From Stappia indica (lineage in GTDB: Bacteria > Pseudomonadota > Alphaproteobacteria > Rhizobiales > Stappiaceae), in contig NZ_JAIVMG010000016.1 in assembly GCF_020177335.1 (NCBI RefSeq), forward strand, positions 35,838 to 99,837: a DNA stretch of 64,000 nt, written 5' to 3'. A program made the position numbers and the translations under genes. Below, piece after piece: positions 26,984 through 39,273 of the stretch. Below the pieces are notes generated by a model, which was given only the letters and a program-made list of their open reading frames with translations, was not told the origin of the DNA and did no database searches. Numbering within the stretch: position 1 is the stretch's first letter; each line of letters starts with the position of its first letter.

Positions 26984-28324
26984 TCATTGATCGCGCTGGC
27001 GGCGGCTGTCGCCGGCGCGGGTAAGCCCCAACTCCACCGCCGACTTGCCGAACTTGTCCCTGAGCGCGTCGACCGCCCGTTCCGCCTTGGCCCGCCGGGC
27101 GGCTTCCGGATCCACCAGGTCATCGGGATCGGCCTGGGCCGGATCGCTGAACTCGCTGACGCCAATGCCGATCAGCCGGAAGCGGCGGCCATTGGCTTCC
27201 CCGGCCAGAAGATCGTCGCCGGCGCGGAAGATCCGGTCGGCAAGCTGGGTCGGGTCGGAGAGGGTGCGCGAGCGGGTGATCGTCCGGAAGTCGGCGGTCT
27301 TCAGCTTCAGGGACACGGTGCGTCCGGCCAGATCCGCCGCCTTCAGCCGCCGGGAGACCTCCTCGCTCAGCCGGCGCAGCACCGCCCGCAGGGGCTCGCG
27401 CGAGGAAATATCCTCGTTGAAGGTGGTTTCGTTGCTGACGCTCTTGGTCTCCCGGTCGGGGGACACGCGGCGCTCGTCCTTGCCATGGGCGAGGGTGGCG
27501 AGGCGCAGGCCCATCGCTCCGTAGCGTTTGGCCAACACCACCGGATCCTGTTCCTGCAACTGGCCGATGGTGGTCAGCCCGTCGCGGGCAAGCTTTTCCT
27601 GCAGAACCTTGCCCACCCCCCAGATCATCCCGACCGGCTTGTCGGCGAGAAAACGGGCGGCCTCCGCCGCGCCGATGACGGAAAAACCGCGCGGCTTTTC
27701 CAGGTCCGAGGCGATCTTGGCGAGAAACTTGTTGGGCGCGAGACCGATGGAGACGGTGATGCCGATTTCCGCTTCGATCTCGCGGGCGAAGCGGGCAAGG
27801 GTTTCCGCCGGGCTTGCATGATGCAGCTTTCCGGTTCCGGTGAGGTCAAGAAATGCCTCGTCGATCGACAGCGGCTCCACCAGCGGCGTGAGCGCGGTCA
27901 TGCGCGCGCGAATCTCGTGGCCGACCCGGGCGTATTTCGCCATGTCCGGTTTGATGATCACCGCATCGGGGCAGGCCTGCCGGGCCTTGAACATGGGCAT
28001 CGCCGAGCGCACCCCGTGAATGCGGGCGATATAGCAACAGGTGGCGACCACGCCGCGCTGACCGCCGCCGACGATCACCGGCCGGTCGGCCAGCTCCGGA
28101 TTGTCGCGCTTTTCCACCGAGGCGTAGAAGGCGTCGCAGTCGATATGGGCGATCGACAGGCTGTCGAGCTCGTCGTGGATCAGCAGACGCGGACTGCCGC
28201 AGGTTCGGCAGCGCGCCGGTGTCGCCGGCTGACGCGCGCCGCAGTCGCGGCACAGCGCTGGGCTCGCGGCGGTTTCCGCTGCGGACGGGGCGTCAGGCTG
28301 ATTGGAGGCGGGCGGCTGGGTCAT
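26984..28324 (-). CDS. dinB: DNA polymerase IV (DinB), alphaproteobacterial form with N-terminal CxxC ribbon
   Basis: A 446-residue Y-family translesion polymerase. Residues 25-42 hold Cys25-x-x-Cys28 and Cys39-x-x-Cys42, a zinc-ribbon-like extension seen in the rhizobial group and absent from E. coli DinB. The palm has Asp62 in [15 protein letters not shown] and the catalytic Asp155-Glu156 in [15 protein letters not shown]-like MIWGVGK and the little-finger segment [10 protein letters not shown] follow. The frame extends to 28405, but ATG 28324 avoids an Arg/Pro-rich leader. There is no visible LexA box, and the C-terminus ([11 protein letters not shown]) shows no clear clamp-binding motif. 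Confidence 0.93.
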   Translation of the reverse strand: MTQPPASNQPDAPSAAETAASPALCRDCGARQPATPARCRTCGSPRLLIHDELDSLSIAHIDCDAFYASVEKRDNPELADRPVIVGGGQRGVVATCCYIARIHGVRSAMPMFKARQACPDAVIIKPDMAKYARVGHEIRARMTALTPLVEPLSIDEAFLDLTGTGKLHHASPAETLARFAREIEAEIGITVSIGLAPNKFLAKIASDLEKPRGFSVIGAAEAARFLADKPVGMIWGVGKVLQEKLARDGLTTIGQLQEQDPVVLAKRYGAMGLRLATLAHGKDERRVSPDRETKSVSNETTFNEDISSREPLRAVLRRLSEEVSRRLKAADLAGRTVSLKLKTADFRTITRSRTLSDPTQLADRIFRAGDDLLAGEANGRRFRLIGIGVSEFSDPAQADPDDLVDPEAARRAKAERAVDALRDKFGKSAVELGLTRAGDSRRQRDQ

Positions 28325-28408
28325 GATCCTTGGGTCCCGGTCCGGGCGGTGGACCGGTGCGGTGCCGGGTTTTGGCGCCCCATTCCGGCCCCGTCCCGGC
28401 GTCAAGCC

Positions 28409-29050
28409 TCAGCTTGCGATCCGCTGGCGAATATACGCCTCGGCGCGGGACCAGTCACCGGTTTTCAGATCCGCCTCCGCCAGCTCCCCGGCCTGGTCGC
28501 GAAAGCGTGGGTCGGCAATGAACTGGATCAGGATGCAGTTTTCCACCGTGGCGGCGACGGAGCGGATGTTGACCGGGCTGTCGTCGATGAAAACGAGCGG
28601 CCCGGTCCGCCCGGCGGCAAGGGTCGCGGCGGCATCGCCCTTGGGTCCCGAATTGGTGACAAGCGGGAAATCCATGCCCAGCCGGCGCAGGGTCGCGGCT
28701 CGCGGCTCGCGATTGTGCGCGCCCGGCAGATTGGTCAGGAACATCACATCCGCATGGCGGGACAGGGAGGCTAGGGCGGTGGCCGCACCGGGTACCGGCG
28801 TCTGCCTGTCGCACCAGCCATCGAAGAACCCGGCGAGCAGGGTGGGAAGCGCCTCCGCGGCAAGAAGCTGACCGTCGCCATCGGCGATGTTGCCGGCCAG
28901 ACGGTACTCGTGGCTGACAAACCGCAGGCCCGCGCGGCCCATGTAATCCTCGAAATGGGGGATGAAATTGAGCACCACCTCATCCACATCGCACAGGATC
29001 AGCGCCCGGGCGCTGCTGTGGCCGGCGGCGGGGCGGCCCGGCTCAGCCAT
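28409..29050 (-). CDS. HAD-superfamily hydrolase-like protein
   Basis: A 213-residue cytosolic protein. The HAD motif I is ILCDVDEVVLNF with Asp21 and Asp23. Motif II is probably VMFLTNLPG, followed by a lysine in TNSGPKGDA (motif III) and FIDDSPVNIRS (motif IV with two aspartates). All four catalytic elements are present, so it is likely a phosphatase or nucleotidase of unknown substrate. The start ATG overlaps the end of the upstream DUF3572 gene by eight bases, so the two are translationally coupled. Confidence 0.8.
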   Translation of the reverse strand: MAEPGRPAAGHSSARALILCDVDEVVLNFIPHFEDYMGRAGLRFVSHEYRLAGNIADGDGQLLAAEALPTLLAGFFDGWCDRQTPVPGAATALASLSRHADVMFLTNLPGAHNREPRAATLRRLGMDFPLVTNSGPKGDAAATLAAGRTGPLVFIDDSPVNIRSVAATVENCILIQFIADPRFRDQAGELAEADLKTGDWSRAEAYIRQRIAS

Positions 29051-29342
29051 CCTGCGGCGTGACTCCGTCCAGAGCAAAGCGGGCGGCGGCAAAAAGGGTC
29101 GGACGAATGGCCCGCGTCTCGCAGAAAGACAGCAGCAGCGGTTCGTGTGCCATATAAAACTCCAAAACGCCGACCAGAAAACCGGGCTCTTCGGCGGCCT
29201 CACGCAGTTCCGCCGGTCCGATTCCGCTGAGAGCGAGGAAACGACCGAGATGTTCCATATCGCCGGCGAGATAGGCCAGCGCATCGGCTGCCAGTGCCTC
29301 GGCATTTTCGGCGGTCAGGCGCGCCCCTTTTTGCGACATCAT
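29043..29342 (-). CDS. DUF3572 family protein
   Basis: A 99-residue helical protein of the DUF3572 family, found beside divK in many Hyphomicrobiales. Family segments are AEALAADALAYLAGD, LGRFLALSGIGPAELREAA and PGFLVGVLEFYMAHEPLLLSFC. Function unknown. The ATG at 29342 has GGAAAGG upstream. It is divergent from divK with a 154-base shared promoter region, and its conserved position suggests a link with the cell-cycle genes (inference). Confidence 0.85.
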   Translation of the reverse strand: MMSQKGARLTAENAEALAADALAYLAGDMEHLGRFLALSGIGPAELREAAEEPGFLVGVLEFYMAHEPLLLSFCETRAIRPTLFAAARFALDGVTPQDG

Positions 29343-29496
29343 TTGTGTTTGCCTTTCCGAAACCAATTCCGTCTACGATATATGGTACCTAACGTGGGAG
29401 TGGGGCCAACGCCAGTGACGCCTTCGTGCTTGCTGATCGCGGGCATTGATCCGGCGCGAGGAAGTTGGGCCACGCGCGGGGACGAAGGCGAGAACA

Positions 29497-29865
29497 ATGG
29501 CTAAGACAGTGCTGATTGTTGAGGATAACGAACTCAACATGAAGCTGTTTCATGATCTGCTGGAAGCGCATGGCTACCAGACGCTGCAAACCCGCACCGG
29601 CATGGAAGCGCTGGAGCTGGCGCGCGCGCATGGCCCGGACCTGATTCTGATGGATATCCAGTTGCCGGAGGTGTCCGGGCTGGAGGTCACCAAATGGATC
29701 AAGGAAGACGATGATCTCAAGACGATCCCGGTGATCGCCGTGACCGCCTTCGCGATGAAGGGGGATGAGGAGCGGATTCGCCAGGGCGGGTGCGAGGCGT
29801 ATATCTCCAAGCCGATCTCCGTGGCGAAATTCCTTGAAACCGTTCGTTCGTATCTGGGCGACTGA
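29497..29865 (+). CDS. divK: Single-domain response regulator DivK (cell-cycle control)
   Basis: A 122-residue receiver domain that relays signals from PleC and DivJ kinases and sets CtrA activity in alphaproteobacteria. The phosphorylation site is Asp53 in [13 protein letters not shown]. The acidic pair at 10-11 region ([12 protein letters not shown]), the switch Thr in [12 protein letters not shown] and Lys in YISKPIS are all present. Sequence and position (just upstream of pleD) fit DivK, not a generic receiver. pleD begins 16 bases downstream. Confidence 0.95.
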   Translation: MAKTVLIVEDNELNMKLFHDLLEAHGYQTLQTRTGMEALELARAHGPDLILMDIQLPEVSGLEVTKWIKEDDDLKTIPVIAVTAFAMKGDEERIRQGGCEAYISKPISVAKFLETVRSYLGD

Positions 29866-29880
29866 AACCAGGCCGGGGGC

Positions 29881-31311
29881 ATGACAGGGCGCGTTCTGGT
29901 CGTCGATGACGTCAAGGCGAATATCCGTCTTCTTGAGGCGCGGTTGGGCGCCGACTATTTCGAGGTGGAGGCGGCGACAAGCGGCGAGGAAGCACTGGCG
30001 CTGGTCGAGGAATGGCCCTGCGACATCGTGCTGCTCGATGTGATGATGCCGGGGCTCGACGGCTTCGAGGTCTGCCGGCGGCTCAAGGCGAATCGGCGCA
30101 CCGCGCATATTCCGGTTATCCTGATCACCGCGCTCGACCGGATCGAAGACCGGATCGAGGGGTTCCGGGCCGGAGCCGACGACTTTCTGACAAAACCGGT
30201 GAATGACCTGGCGCTGATCGCCCGGGTGAAGAACCTTGTCGGCCTGAAGCGGGCCACGGATGAATTGCGGATGCGGGCGCTGACCGGCTCGCAGTTCGGC
30301 GGGGGAGCCGGCTTCGAAGCGCCGGAGCAGGGGCGCAAGACCCTGCTTCTCGTCGATGACAACCCGCAGACACGCGAGCACCTGCTTGAGATCCTGCGAC
30401 CGGAATTCCGGGTCGAGGTGGAAAGCGCCGCGCCGCAGGCGCTGCTTCGCGCGGCCGAGCATGATTTCGACACGCTGATCGTCGATCTGGCGCTGGGCGG
30501 CTACGATGCGCTGCGCCTGTGTTCGCAGCTTCGCGCGCTGGAGCGCACCCGGCTGGTGCCGATCATGCTGATCACTGGGCCTCAAGACGGGGTGCGAGTG
30601 ATCCGCGCCCTGGAACTGGGCATCAACGACCATGTCGCCCGACCGATCGAGAAAACCGAGTTCCTCCTGCGGGTGCGGGCCCAGGTGCGCCACAAGGCCG
30701 GCAATGACCGGCTCCTGAGCGATGTGGAAGAGACGATCGCCATGGCGATCACCGATCCGCTGACCGGCCTGTGCAACCGGCGCTACCTGCAGCGGCACCT
30801 GACGACCCAGATCCGGCAGGCGGAGGAGCAGGGTCAGCCGCTGGCGCTGCTTCTGCTCGATATCGACCACTTCAAGGTCATCAACGACACGTATGGCCAT
30901 GACGTGGGGGATGTGATCATCCGCGAATTCGCGCACCGGCTGCGCGCGCACACGCGGGGACTTGACCTTGCCTGCCGTTTCGGCGGCGAGGAGTTCATCG
31001 TCCTGCTGCCGGAGACCAATGCAGAGAACGCCGGCAACGCGGCCGAACGGCTGCGCCGGGTGATCATGGACAAACCGTTTTCTCCGGGGAATGGAGTGGC
31101 TGACATTGCGGTTACCGCGAGCATCGGCGTCGCCGAGTATCGGGGCGAGAAGGATGGCGGCGATGCGCTGATCCGGCGCGCGGACCAGGCGCTTTATGCC
31201 GCCAAACGCGCCGGGCGCAACCGAATCGCGCTCGATGAGGGGGCGGCGGCGGACAAGAGAAGCGCAACCGAGGCGATTGCGCCGCCTTTGGCGCGGAAAA
31301 CCGTGGGTTGA
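29881..31311 (+). CDS. pleD: Diguanylate cyclase response regulator PleD
   Basis: A 476-residue REC-REC-GGDEF protein that makes cyclic di-GMP and drives polar differentiation. REC1 has Asp53 in VLLDVMMPGLDGF, the phosphorylation site. REC2 (about 155-280) has LLVDDNPQTREHL and VDLALGG. The cyclase domain carries the active-site motif GGEEF in CRFGGEEFIVLLP, the LLLDIDHFKVINDTYGHDVGD metal site, and an RxxD inhibitory site (RGLD) five residues before GGEEF. It should be active and product-inhibited. It is in an operon with divK. Confidence 0.95.
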   Translation: MTGRVLVVDDVKANIRLLEARLGADYFEVEAATSGEEALALVEEWPCDIVLLDVMMPGLDGFEVCRRLKANRRTAHIPVILITALDRIEDRIEGFRAGADDFLTKPVNDLALIARVKNLVGLKRATDELRMRALTGSQFGGGAGFEAPEQGRKTLLLVDDNPQTREHLLEILRPEFRVEVESAAPQALLRAAEHDFDTLIVDLALGGYDALRLCSQLRALERTRLVPIMLITGPQDGVRVIRALELGINDHVARPIEKTEFLLRVRAQVRHKAGNDRLLSDVEETIAMAITDPLTGLCNRRYLQRHLTTQIRQAEEQGQPLALLLLDIDHFKVINDTYGHDVGDVIIREFAHRLRAHTRGLDLACRFGGEEFIVLLPETNAENAGNAAERLRRVIMDKPFSPGNGVADIAVTASIGVAEYRGEKDGGDALIRRADQALYAAKRAGRNRIALDEGAAADKRSATEAIAPPLARKTVG

Positions 31312-31737
31312 GTGTGTTCGTTTTGACACTCTCCGGTTATTTGTCCATCTCGTTTACATGAAATGTAAATTATCCCTTAACAAAACGCTCGCATGAGTTG
31401 ATTCGATCGTTTGATTCGCTAGTCTGCCTCCCGACGCACGCATTCTCACAGAATGCGAAGAATGGACCAGTCACTCGCCCGGCTGACGGTGGTTGTCTGG
31501 TTCATCGCGCCCTACGGAAGGTTCAGGTCCGCCGCATCTCCTGACGCCGTGGGGTTTGACCGGTGCCGATATGGATCGGGGTGGCCTCCTCGGATGATCC
31601 GTACCGGCGCCGGTCGCCGCGTCTTCTGTCCCGCCAACGTTTTCACGATATTGCCCGTGTTGCGACGCTTCCAGGACATCACGTTCTTACGTCTGGGCGT
31701 GCCAGCGCCGGCAGCGGGGACATGCCCTCAGGCCACG
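31312..31737. other. Gene-free stretch between pleD and rpmG terminator, with a perfect palindrome
   Basis: No reading frame here is convincing. At 31353-31369, TTTACAT and ATGTAAA form a perfect 7-bp inverted repeat around GAA, in AT-rich DNA 42 bases after the pleD stop. There is no T run, so it resembles an operator more than a terminator. Two GATTC sites follow at 31400 and 31413. What the region regulates, if anything, is unclear. Confidence 0.45.
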
Positions 31738-31759
31738 AAAAAAGGCCCCTGAGGGCCTT
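31738..31759 (-). terminator. Rho-independent terminator of rpmG
   Basis: Read on the minus strand, AAGGCCC and GGGCCTT form a 7-bp stem with a 4-base loop, followed by six T. It lies 75 bases after the rpmG stop codon. Confidence 0.85.
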
Positions 31760-31834
31760 GATGCGTGCCCGTCGAGGGGCAGAGCTTCGCGCCGGCCATC
31801 CGTCCGCGCGGGGCGGACGGGCCCAGGCGAAAGC

Positions 31835-32002
31835 TTACTTGATCTTCGCTTCGCGGAACTCGACGTGCTTCTTCGCGACCGGATCGTACTTCCGCTTGAC
31901 CATCTTCTCGGTCATGGTGCGGGAGTTCTTCTTGGTCACGTAGAAAAAGCCGGTGTCGGCCGTCGACTGAAGCTTGATCTTGATGGTGGTCGCCTTGGCC
32001 AT
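31835..32002 (-). CDS. rpmG: 50S ribosomal protein L33
   Basis: A 55-residue basic protein read directly from the minus strand: it begins [14 protein letters not shown] and ends [26 protein letters not shown] and KRKYDP are characteristic of bacterial L33. No zinc-binding cysteines are present, so this is the C-minus form that works without zinc. It has its own terminator and lies downstream of pleD in opposite orientation, a common rhizobial arrangement. Confidence 0.96.
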   Translation of the reverse strand: MAKATTIKIKLQSTADTGFFYVTKKNSRTMTEKMVKRKYDPVAKKHVEFREAKIK

Positions 32003-32182
32003 CGATTTCGTCCTTGAGCTTGTTCCGGCCGTGCGTCCAAGGCTCCGCTAACTGGGAGAAGACGTTCCACCGGGGATCTTGGGAAACTGAGGGCGCACCA
32101 TACGTTTCGCGCCGTCAAAGTCAAGCGGGAAGGGCAGGGAGGACACCGGGAAAACGCTCGTTCCCGTCCCGCTCCTGTCGGA

Positions 32183-32929
32183 TCAGATCTCCTCGCGCAC
32201 GAAGCCCTTGCCACGCCAGTGATAAAACGGCACGGGCACCGCCGGCGCCAGGTCCGGATCATCGCGCAGGCGGGCCTGCAATTCGTCGATGATGGTCAGC
32301 GTGATGGTCGGCAGCTCTAGCGACTTTGCCTTGTCGAGGGGCAGCCAGTGCACATCCTGCAACTCGCCGGAGGGGCCGGTGCCCTCCTTGAGCTGATCGG
32401 CGATGGCATCGGCGAAGACGGCAAAGAAACGTGTGTCGAAGCGCCGCGGTCGGCGCGGCGGGGTAATGGCCCGGGCGATGAGGCGCATCGGCGTCAGATC
32501 CGGAATAAGGCCGCGCTCGGAAAACGCGGCGAAATCGTCCTTTCCGGCCCAGGGCTCTTCGGCCTGGCCGGCGACGAACACGCCGGCTTCCTCATAGGTC
32601 TCGCGCACCGCCGCGACCGCGAAGGCGCGGGCACGGGCGGCGGTCTTCGGCCCCTTCATTTCGTGGCGCAGCTTGCGCTCTACCTCCGGATGGAACGTGC
32701 CGCGCACCGGCACACGGCTGTCGCCGGGGTCGACGCGGCCGCCGGGAAAGACGAACATGCCCGGCATGAACCGGTGCCGCTCGTGCCGCCGGCCCATCAG
32801 CACCTTCGGCACGCCGCCGCCGCTGCGATCGAGGATCAGCAGGGTGGAGGCATCGCGCGGGCGCAGGTTGGGGTCGCTGGTGTTGCGTTCGGCCGCTGTC
32901 AGGCGCCGGGTCAGGTCTTCTTTCGTCAA
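32183..32929 (-). CDS. NUDIX hydrolase (NUDT19-like, interrupted Nudix box)
   Basis: A 248-residue NUDIX-fold hydrolase that would cleave a nucleoside diphosphate linked to an unknown moiety. FMPGMFVFPGGRVDPGD starts the Nudix box at about 56-70. The catalytic helix RETYEEAGV follows only at 109-117, after an insertion of some 30 residues. Such an insertion is known in NUDT19-type CoA diphosphatases, so CoA or acyl-CoA is a possible substrate (inference). It is the last gene of the topA-rnr-DUF983-NUDIX run; its ATG overlaps the DUF983 stop by four bases. Confidence 0.87.
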   Translation of the reverse strand: MTKEDLTRRLTAAERNTSDPNLRPRDASTLLILDRSGGGVPKVLMGRRHERHRFMPGMFVFPGGRVDPGDSRVPVRGTFHPEVERKLRHEMKGPKTAARARAFAVAAVRETYEEAGVFVAGQAEEPWAGKDDFAAFSERGLIPDLTPMRLIARAITPPRRPRRFDTRFFAVFADAIADQLKEGTGPSGELQDVHWLPLDKAKSLELPTITLTIIDELQARLRDDPDLAPAVPVPFYHWRGKGFVREEI

Positions 32930-33393
32930 GGTCGCGGATCTCCGCCGAAATCATAAGCGGGCTCGTCATCGCCAATGGCGTTGGGGTCGAACCCGTGCAT
33001 GTAGTTGGCCCATTGCAAGCCGATCAGCGCGCCCTTGATGGGCGGCAGGGCCGCCAGCGTCGACAGGACGATCAGCGGCAGCCAGATCGCGAAATGCATC
33101 CACATGGGCGGCGTGAAGGCAACCTCCACGGCCAGTGCGATCGGCAGGATGACATGGCCGACGACGAAGATGGTGAAATAGGGCGGGGCATCATCGGCCC
33201 GGTGGTGGTGCAGCTCCTCGCCGCAGGTGGCGCAGACGGGTTCGACCTTCAGATACTTGCCGAACAGACGGCCTGTTCCGCAACTGGGGCAGTGCCCCTT
33301 TGTTCCGAGCCACATGGCGCGACCGACATCGCGCTTCGGCTTGCTGTTGGCAACGACGGGTGCCTCCCCTGCTCCGGCGTAGCTGACTGTCAT
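32926..33393 (-). CDS. DUF983 family zinc-ribbon membrane protein
   Basis: A 155-residue protein of the DUF983 family. Residues 35-57 hold Cys35-x-x-Cys38 and Cys54-x-x-Cys57 (HCPSCG, CATCGEE), a cytoplasmic zinc ribbon. Two membrane helices follow (about 72-95 and 98-120), with the family motif DDAPPYFTIFVVGH between ribbon and membrane. Function unknown. It overlaps rnr upstream and the NUDIX gene downstream by four bases each. Confidence 0.87.
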   Translation of the reverse strand: MTVSYAGAGEAPVVANSKPKRDVGRAMWLGTKGHCPSCGTGRLFGKYLKVEPVCATCGEELHHHRADDAPPYFTIFVVGHVILPIALAVEVAFTPPMWMHFAIWLPLIVLSTLAALPPIKGALIGLQWANYMHGFDPNAIGDDEPAYDFGGDPRP

Positions 33394-35707
33394 CTTCGTC
33401 GACCTTTCGATTTTCGGTCCCGTCCCGCTGTGCCGCTGCGCGGCTTGTGTTTGCGTTGTCCGGAATGGGACCGCTCCCCACCACTCTTACGTTTGTGATA
33501 GTGGCCTTCGCTCAAAAGTTCAAACCGCAGGGATCCGGCATAGGGGGCCGCCTCGACGAGCCGGACCTCGACCCGGTCGCCCAAAGAGAAGGTTTCTCCG
33601 GTGGTTCGCCCGGACATCGAATGCGACGATTCGTCGTAGTGGTAGTAGTCGTCGCCGATGGTGGAGGCGGGCACGAACCCGTCCGCGCCGCTGTCGTCGA
33701 GCCGCACGAACAGTCCCGATTTTACAACTCCCGAGATTCGTCCGGTGAAGCGGGCGCCGACCTTGTCGGCCAGCCAGAGGGCAATCAGCCGGTCTACGGT
33801 GTCGCGTTCGGCCAGCATCGCCCGGCGCTCGGTGGCCGATACATCGGCGCCAATCGCTTCCAGCTTGCCTTCCATGCCATCGGGCAAACCGTCGTCGCCA
33901 AGCTTCAGCGCGCGGATCAGCCCGCGATGGACGATCAGATCGGCATAGCGGCGGATCGGCGAGGTGAAATGGGCATAGCGGCGCAGGTTGAGACCGAAAT
34001 GGCCGATGTTCTCCGGCGTGTACTCGGCCTGGGCCTGGCTGCGCAGTACCACCTGGTTGACCAACTCCGCGTCGGGCCGGTCTTGCACCTTGTGCAGGAT
34101 GGCATTGAACATCGCCGGCCGCAGGCCGCCGGGCGCGGACAGGCGCATGCCGATGGTGGAGAGAAACTCCTTCAGCGCTTCCAGCTTTTCCGGACTGGAG
34201 GCATCGTGCACCCGGTAGAGCAGGGGCACGCTGGCCCTTTCCAGCGTCTCGGCGGCGGCGACATTGGCCTGGATCATGAACTCCTCGATCAGCCGATGGG
34301 CTTCGAGGCGCTCTGGCGTGTAGACATCGTCGACGGTGCCATCGGCCTTCAGGCGGATCTTGCGTTCCGGCAGGTCCAGATCGAGCGGCTCGCGGGCCTT
34401 GCGCGCCTTGCACAGGCTGGCATAGGCGGCCCAGAGCGGCTTCAGGATCGTGTCGAGCACCGCTTCGCTGACTGCCTCGACCGGCTTGCCGTCAATGGCA
34501 GCCTGGGCTTCGGAATAGGACAGCTTGACCGCCGAGCGCATGGTGATGCGGTGGAAGCGGTGGCTCTTCTTGTTGCCCTTGGCGTCGAACACCATGCGCA
34601 CGGCCATCGCCGGCCGGTCTTCACCTTCCTTCAGCGAACACAGGCCGTTGGAGAGCTGTTCGGGCAGCATGGGAATGACGCGGTCGGGGAAATATACCGA
34701 ATTGCCGCGTAAGTGGGCCTCGCGGTCGAGCGGCTCGCCCGGGCGCACGTAATAGGCGACATCGGCAATGGCCACCGTGACGACATGACCACCGGGATTG
34801 GCCGGGTCGGGATCGGGCGCGGCGTGCACCGCATCGTCGTGATCCTTGGCGTCCTGCGGGTCGATGGTGATCAGCGGCAGGTCGCGCCAGTCGTCTCGTC
34901 CGGCCCGGGTGGCCGGAACGGCGTTTTCCGCCGCTTCGATCACCGAGGTGGGGAAGCTGTGCGGAATGCCGTGGGTGTGCAGGGCGATTTCGGAAATCGC
35001 CATTTCCGAATGCATCGCGCCGATGCGCCGGGTGATGCGGGCCCGCGCGGTGCCATAGCGCCCGGTGCGCCCGGTCAGGCTGACGGCAACGAGATCGCCA
35101 TCGGCAGCCTCCTTCAGGTCGCTGGTGTCGATGTCCAGCTCCCGCTGGCGCCGGTCGATCGGCTCCAGGAAGGTACGTCCACCGCCAATGCGCAGGATGC
35201 CGAGGATGGAGGCGGCCTGACGCTCCAGTGGCTTGATGATGCGCGCGGCGTGCTTGGCCTCCGCGCCGGGCGCATCGCCGGTGATGCGCACCAGCGCGCG
35301 GTCGCCCAGCCCCGTGGCCCGGCCCGGCGCCTTGTGGCGCTCGGGCAGGAGCAGGATCTTCGGCGGCGCGCCCTGTTCGTCCTCGTTCCAGTTGCCCGGT
35401 TCGGCCAGCAATTCGCCGTCGGCATCGCGGCCAACGACGGTCACCACCAGCACCGGCGGCAGATCGCCGGCGCGAACCAGACGCTTCTGGCGCTTCTCGA
35501 TCAGGCCATCATCGGCCATCTCGCGCAGCACCTTCTTCAGATAGATGCGGGCGCCGCCGGTGATGCCGAAGTGCCGGGCGATCTCCCGCTTGCCCGCCAT
35601 GCCGGGATTGGCGGCGACAAAGGCCATGATCTCATCCCGGCCCGGCAGATCCGCCGCCGCCTTGGCCTTGACCTTCGGATGTCGTGGCTTCTTCGTCGGC
35701 TTGCGGG

Positions 35708-35711
<4 letters not shown>
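33390..35711 (-). CDS. rnr: Ribonuclease R
   Basis: A 773-residue 3'-5' exoribonuclease of the RNB family that degrades structured RNA and helps quality control of rRNA and tmRNA-tagged messages. Order: N-terminal winged helix (about 25-75), cold-shock domains, RNB catalytic domain with Asp284, Asp290, Asp292 and Asp293 in TIDPQDAKDHDDAV, then YAHFTSPIRRYADLIVHR, an S1 domain (RISGVVKSGLFVRL) and a basic Gly/Lys/Arg tail (last 40 residues). The start overlaps the topA stop by four bases and the stop overlaps DUF983. Confidence 0.95.
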
Positions 35712-38476
<2,765 letters not shown>

Positions 38477-38772
38477 TAGACCCCAGATGGAAAATGACGT
38501 CTCAGAGCGAGAAATGGCGGCTGCACGAGAGCGGAGCCGGCATTGATGAATGTCGCGGGACGATCCTCAATTGCGCGACAGCTGTCAAATGACCTTTCGG
38601 CTGCGTCAGGTCAAGGGGAGGCGACGCAAGGGGAGTTTTGCACGGGATGAAGCGCGCTTGCGCCTTTGGCTTCTTGCGTATCGTCATTTAATGCGTGTAA
38701 GATGAGATGAGAAAACCAAAGGTTGTATAAAAGCGTATCGTCGGTTTTATCGGCCAGGTCCCGGGTCACAAA

Positions 38773-38973
38773 ATGTCGCTTGAAGTCCCCAAAGACAGGT
38801 CCGAAGCCGCCCGCTACTGTGCTCAGATGTGCCGGGAGCTTCGCGATTTGGCTATACATAACGACTTGTCTTTCCTAGCATATTTGTTTGAAATGGCCCG
38901 CGTTGAGGCGTTTGAAAGGCACTGCGAGATGGAGGCGGTCCGTGAAGGCGAGTCGGTAAAAACATTGCCATAA
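38773..38973 (+). CDS. Small conserved-looking alphaproteobacterial protein, 66 residues
   Basis: A 66-residue acidic helical protein. The pattern AARYCAQMCRELRDLA followed by LSFLAYLFEMARVEAFE resembles small uncharacterised proteins seen in many Hyphomicrobiales (recollection of the family pattern, not a search). It is the only plausible gene in the 0.8 kb between topA and dprA and lies on the opposite strand to both. The DNA around it is distinctly richer in A and T than the flanking genes. The ribosome binding site before ATG 38773 is poor. Function unknown. Confidence 0.55.
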   Translation: MSLEVPKDRSEAARYCAQMCRELRDLAIHNDLSFLAYLFEMARVEAFERHCEMEAVREGESVKTLP

Positions 38974-39273
38974 TTCTGGGTTGTGTTTTCATATGTATGC
39001 ATATGTTTCATTAGGCATGCTTGGCAAATTTAGGAGCAGGTTGTATCGGGTGATTCAAACACCCTGTTTTTCCAGGCTGGATATGGCCGGCGACCGGCAG
39101 TCAGCGGGAGGCGACCGCCAGACCCTGGCCGGAGGGGTGGCTAGCGTGGGGCGCGGGAAAGCTGCATGGGGGGAAGCGTCGCTGGCGGTGCGCGAGCTTA
39201 CCTTGGAGGAGTGGCGAGAGGGCGCGGATCGCCGGTATCGGCGCGAGTGCCTTTCGAGGAAGTGCGGGCGCCG
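38974..39273. other. AT-rich spacer with CATATG palindromes, then GC-rich sequence; no gene seen
   Basis: CATATG occurs at 38990-38995 and 39000-39005, separated by TATG, forming a palindromic block just after the small gene. The following 250 bases hold frames that look like shadows only. No terminator with a T run is visible for the small gene or for dprA. Confidence 0.35.

Noticed and set aside
29389..31329. A 646-residue minus-strand frame opposite divK-pleD
   Set aside because: Same reason: the plus-strand genes are certain, and the antisense product shows no family features and no ribosome binding site.
31453..31752. 99-residue plus-strand frame between pleD and rpmG
   Set aside because: No recognisable pattern, no good ribosome binding site, and it runs into the rpmG terminator.
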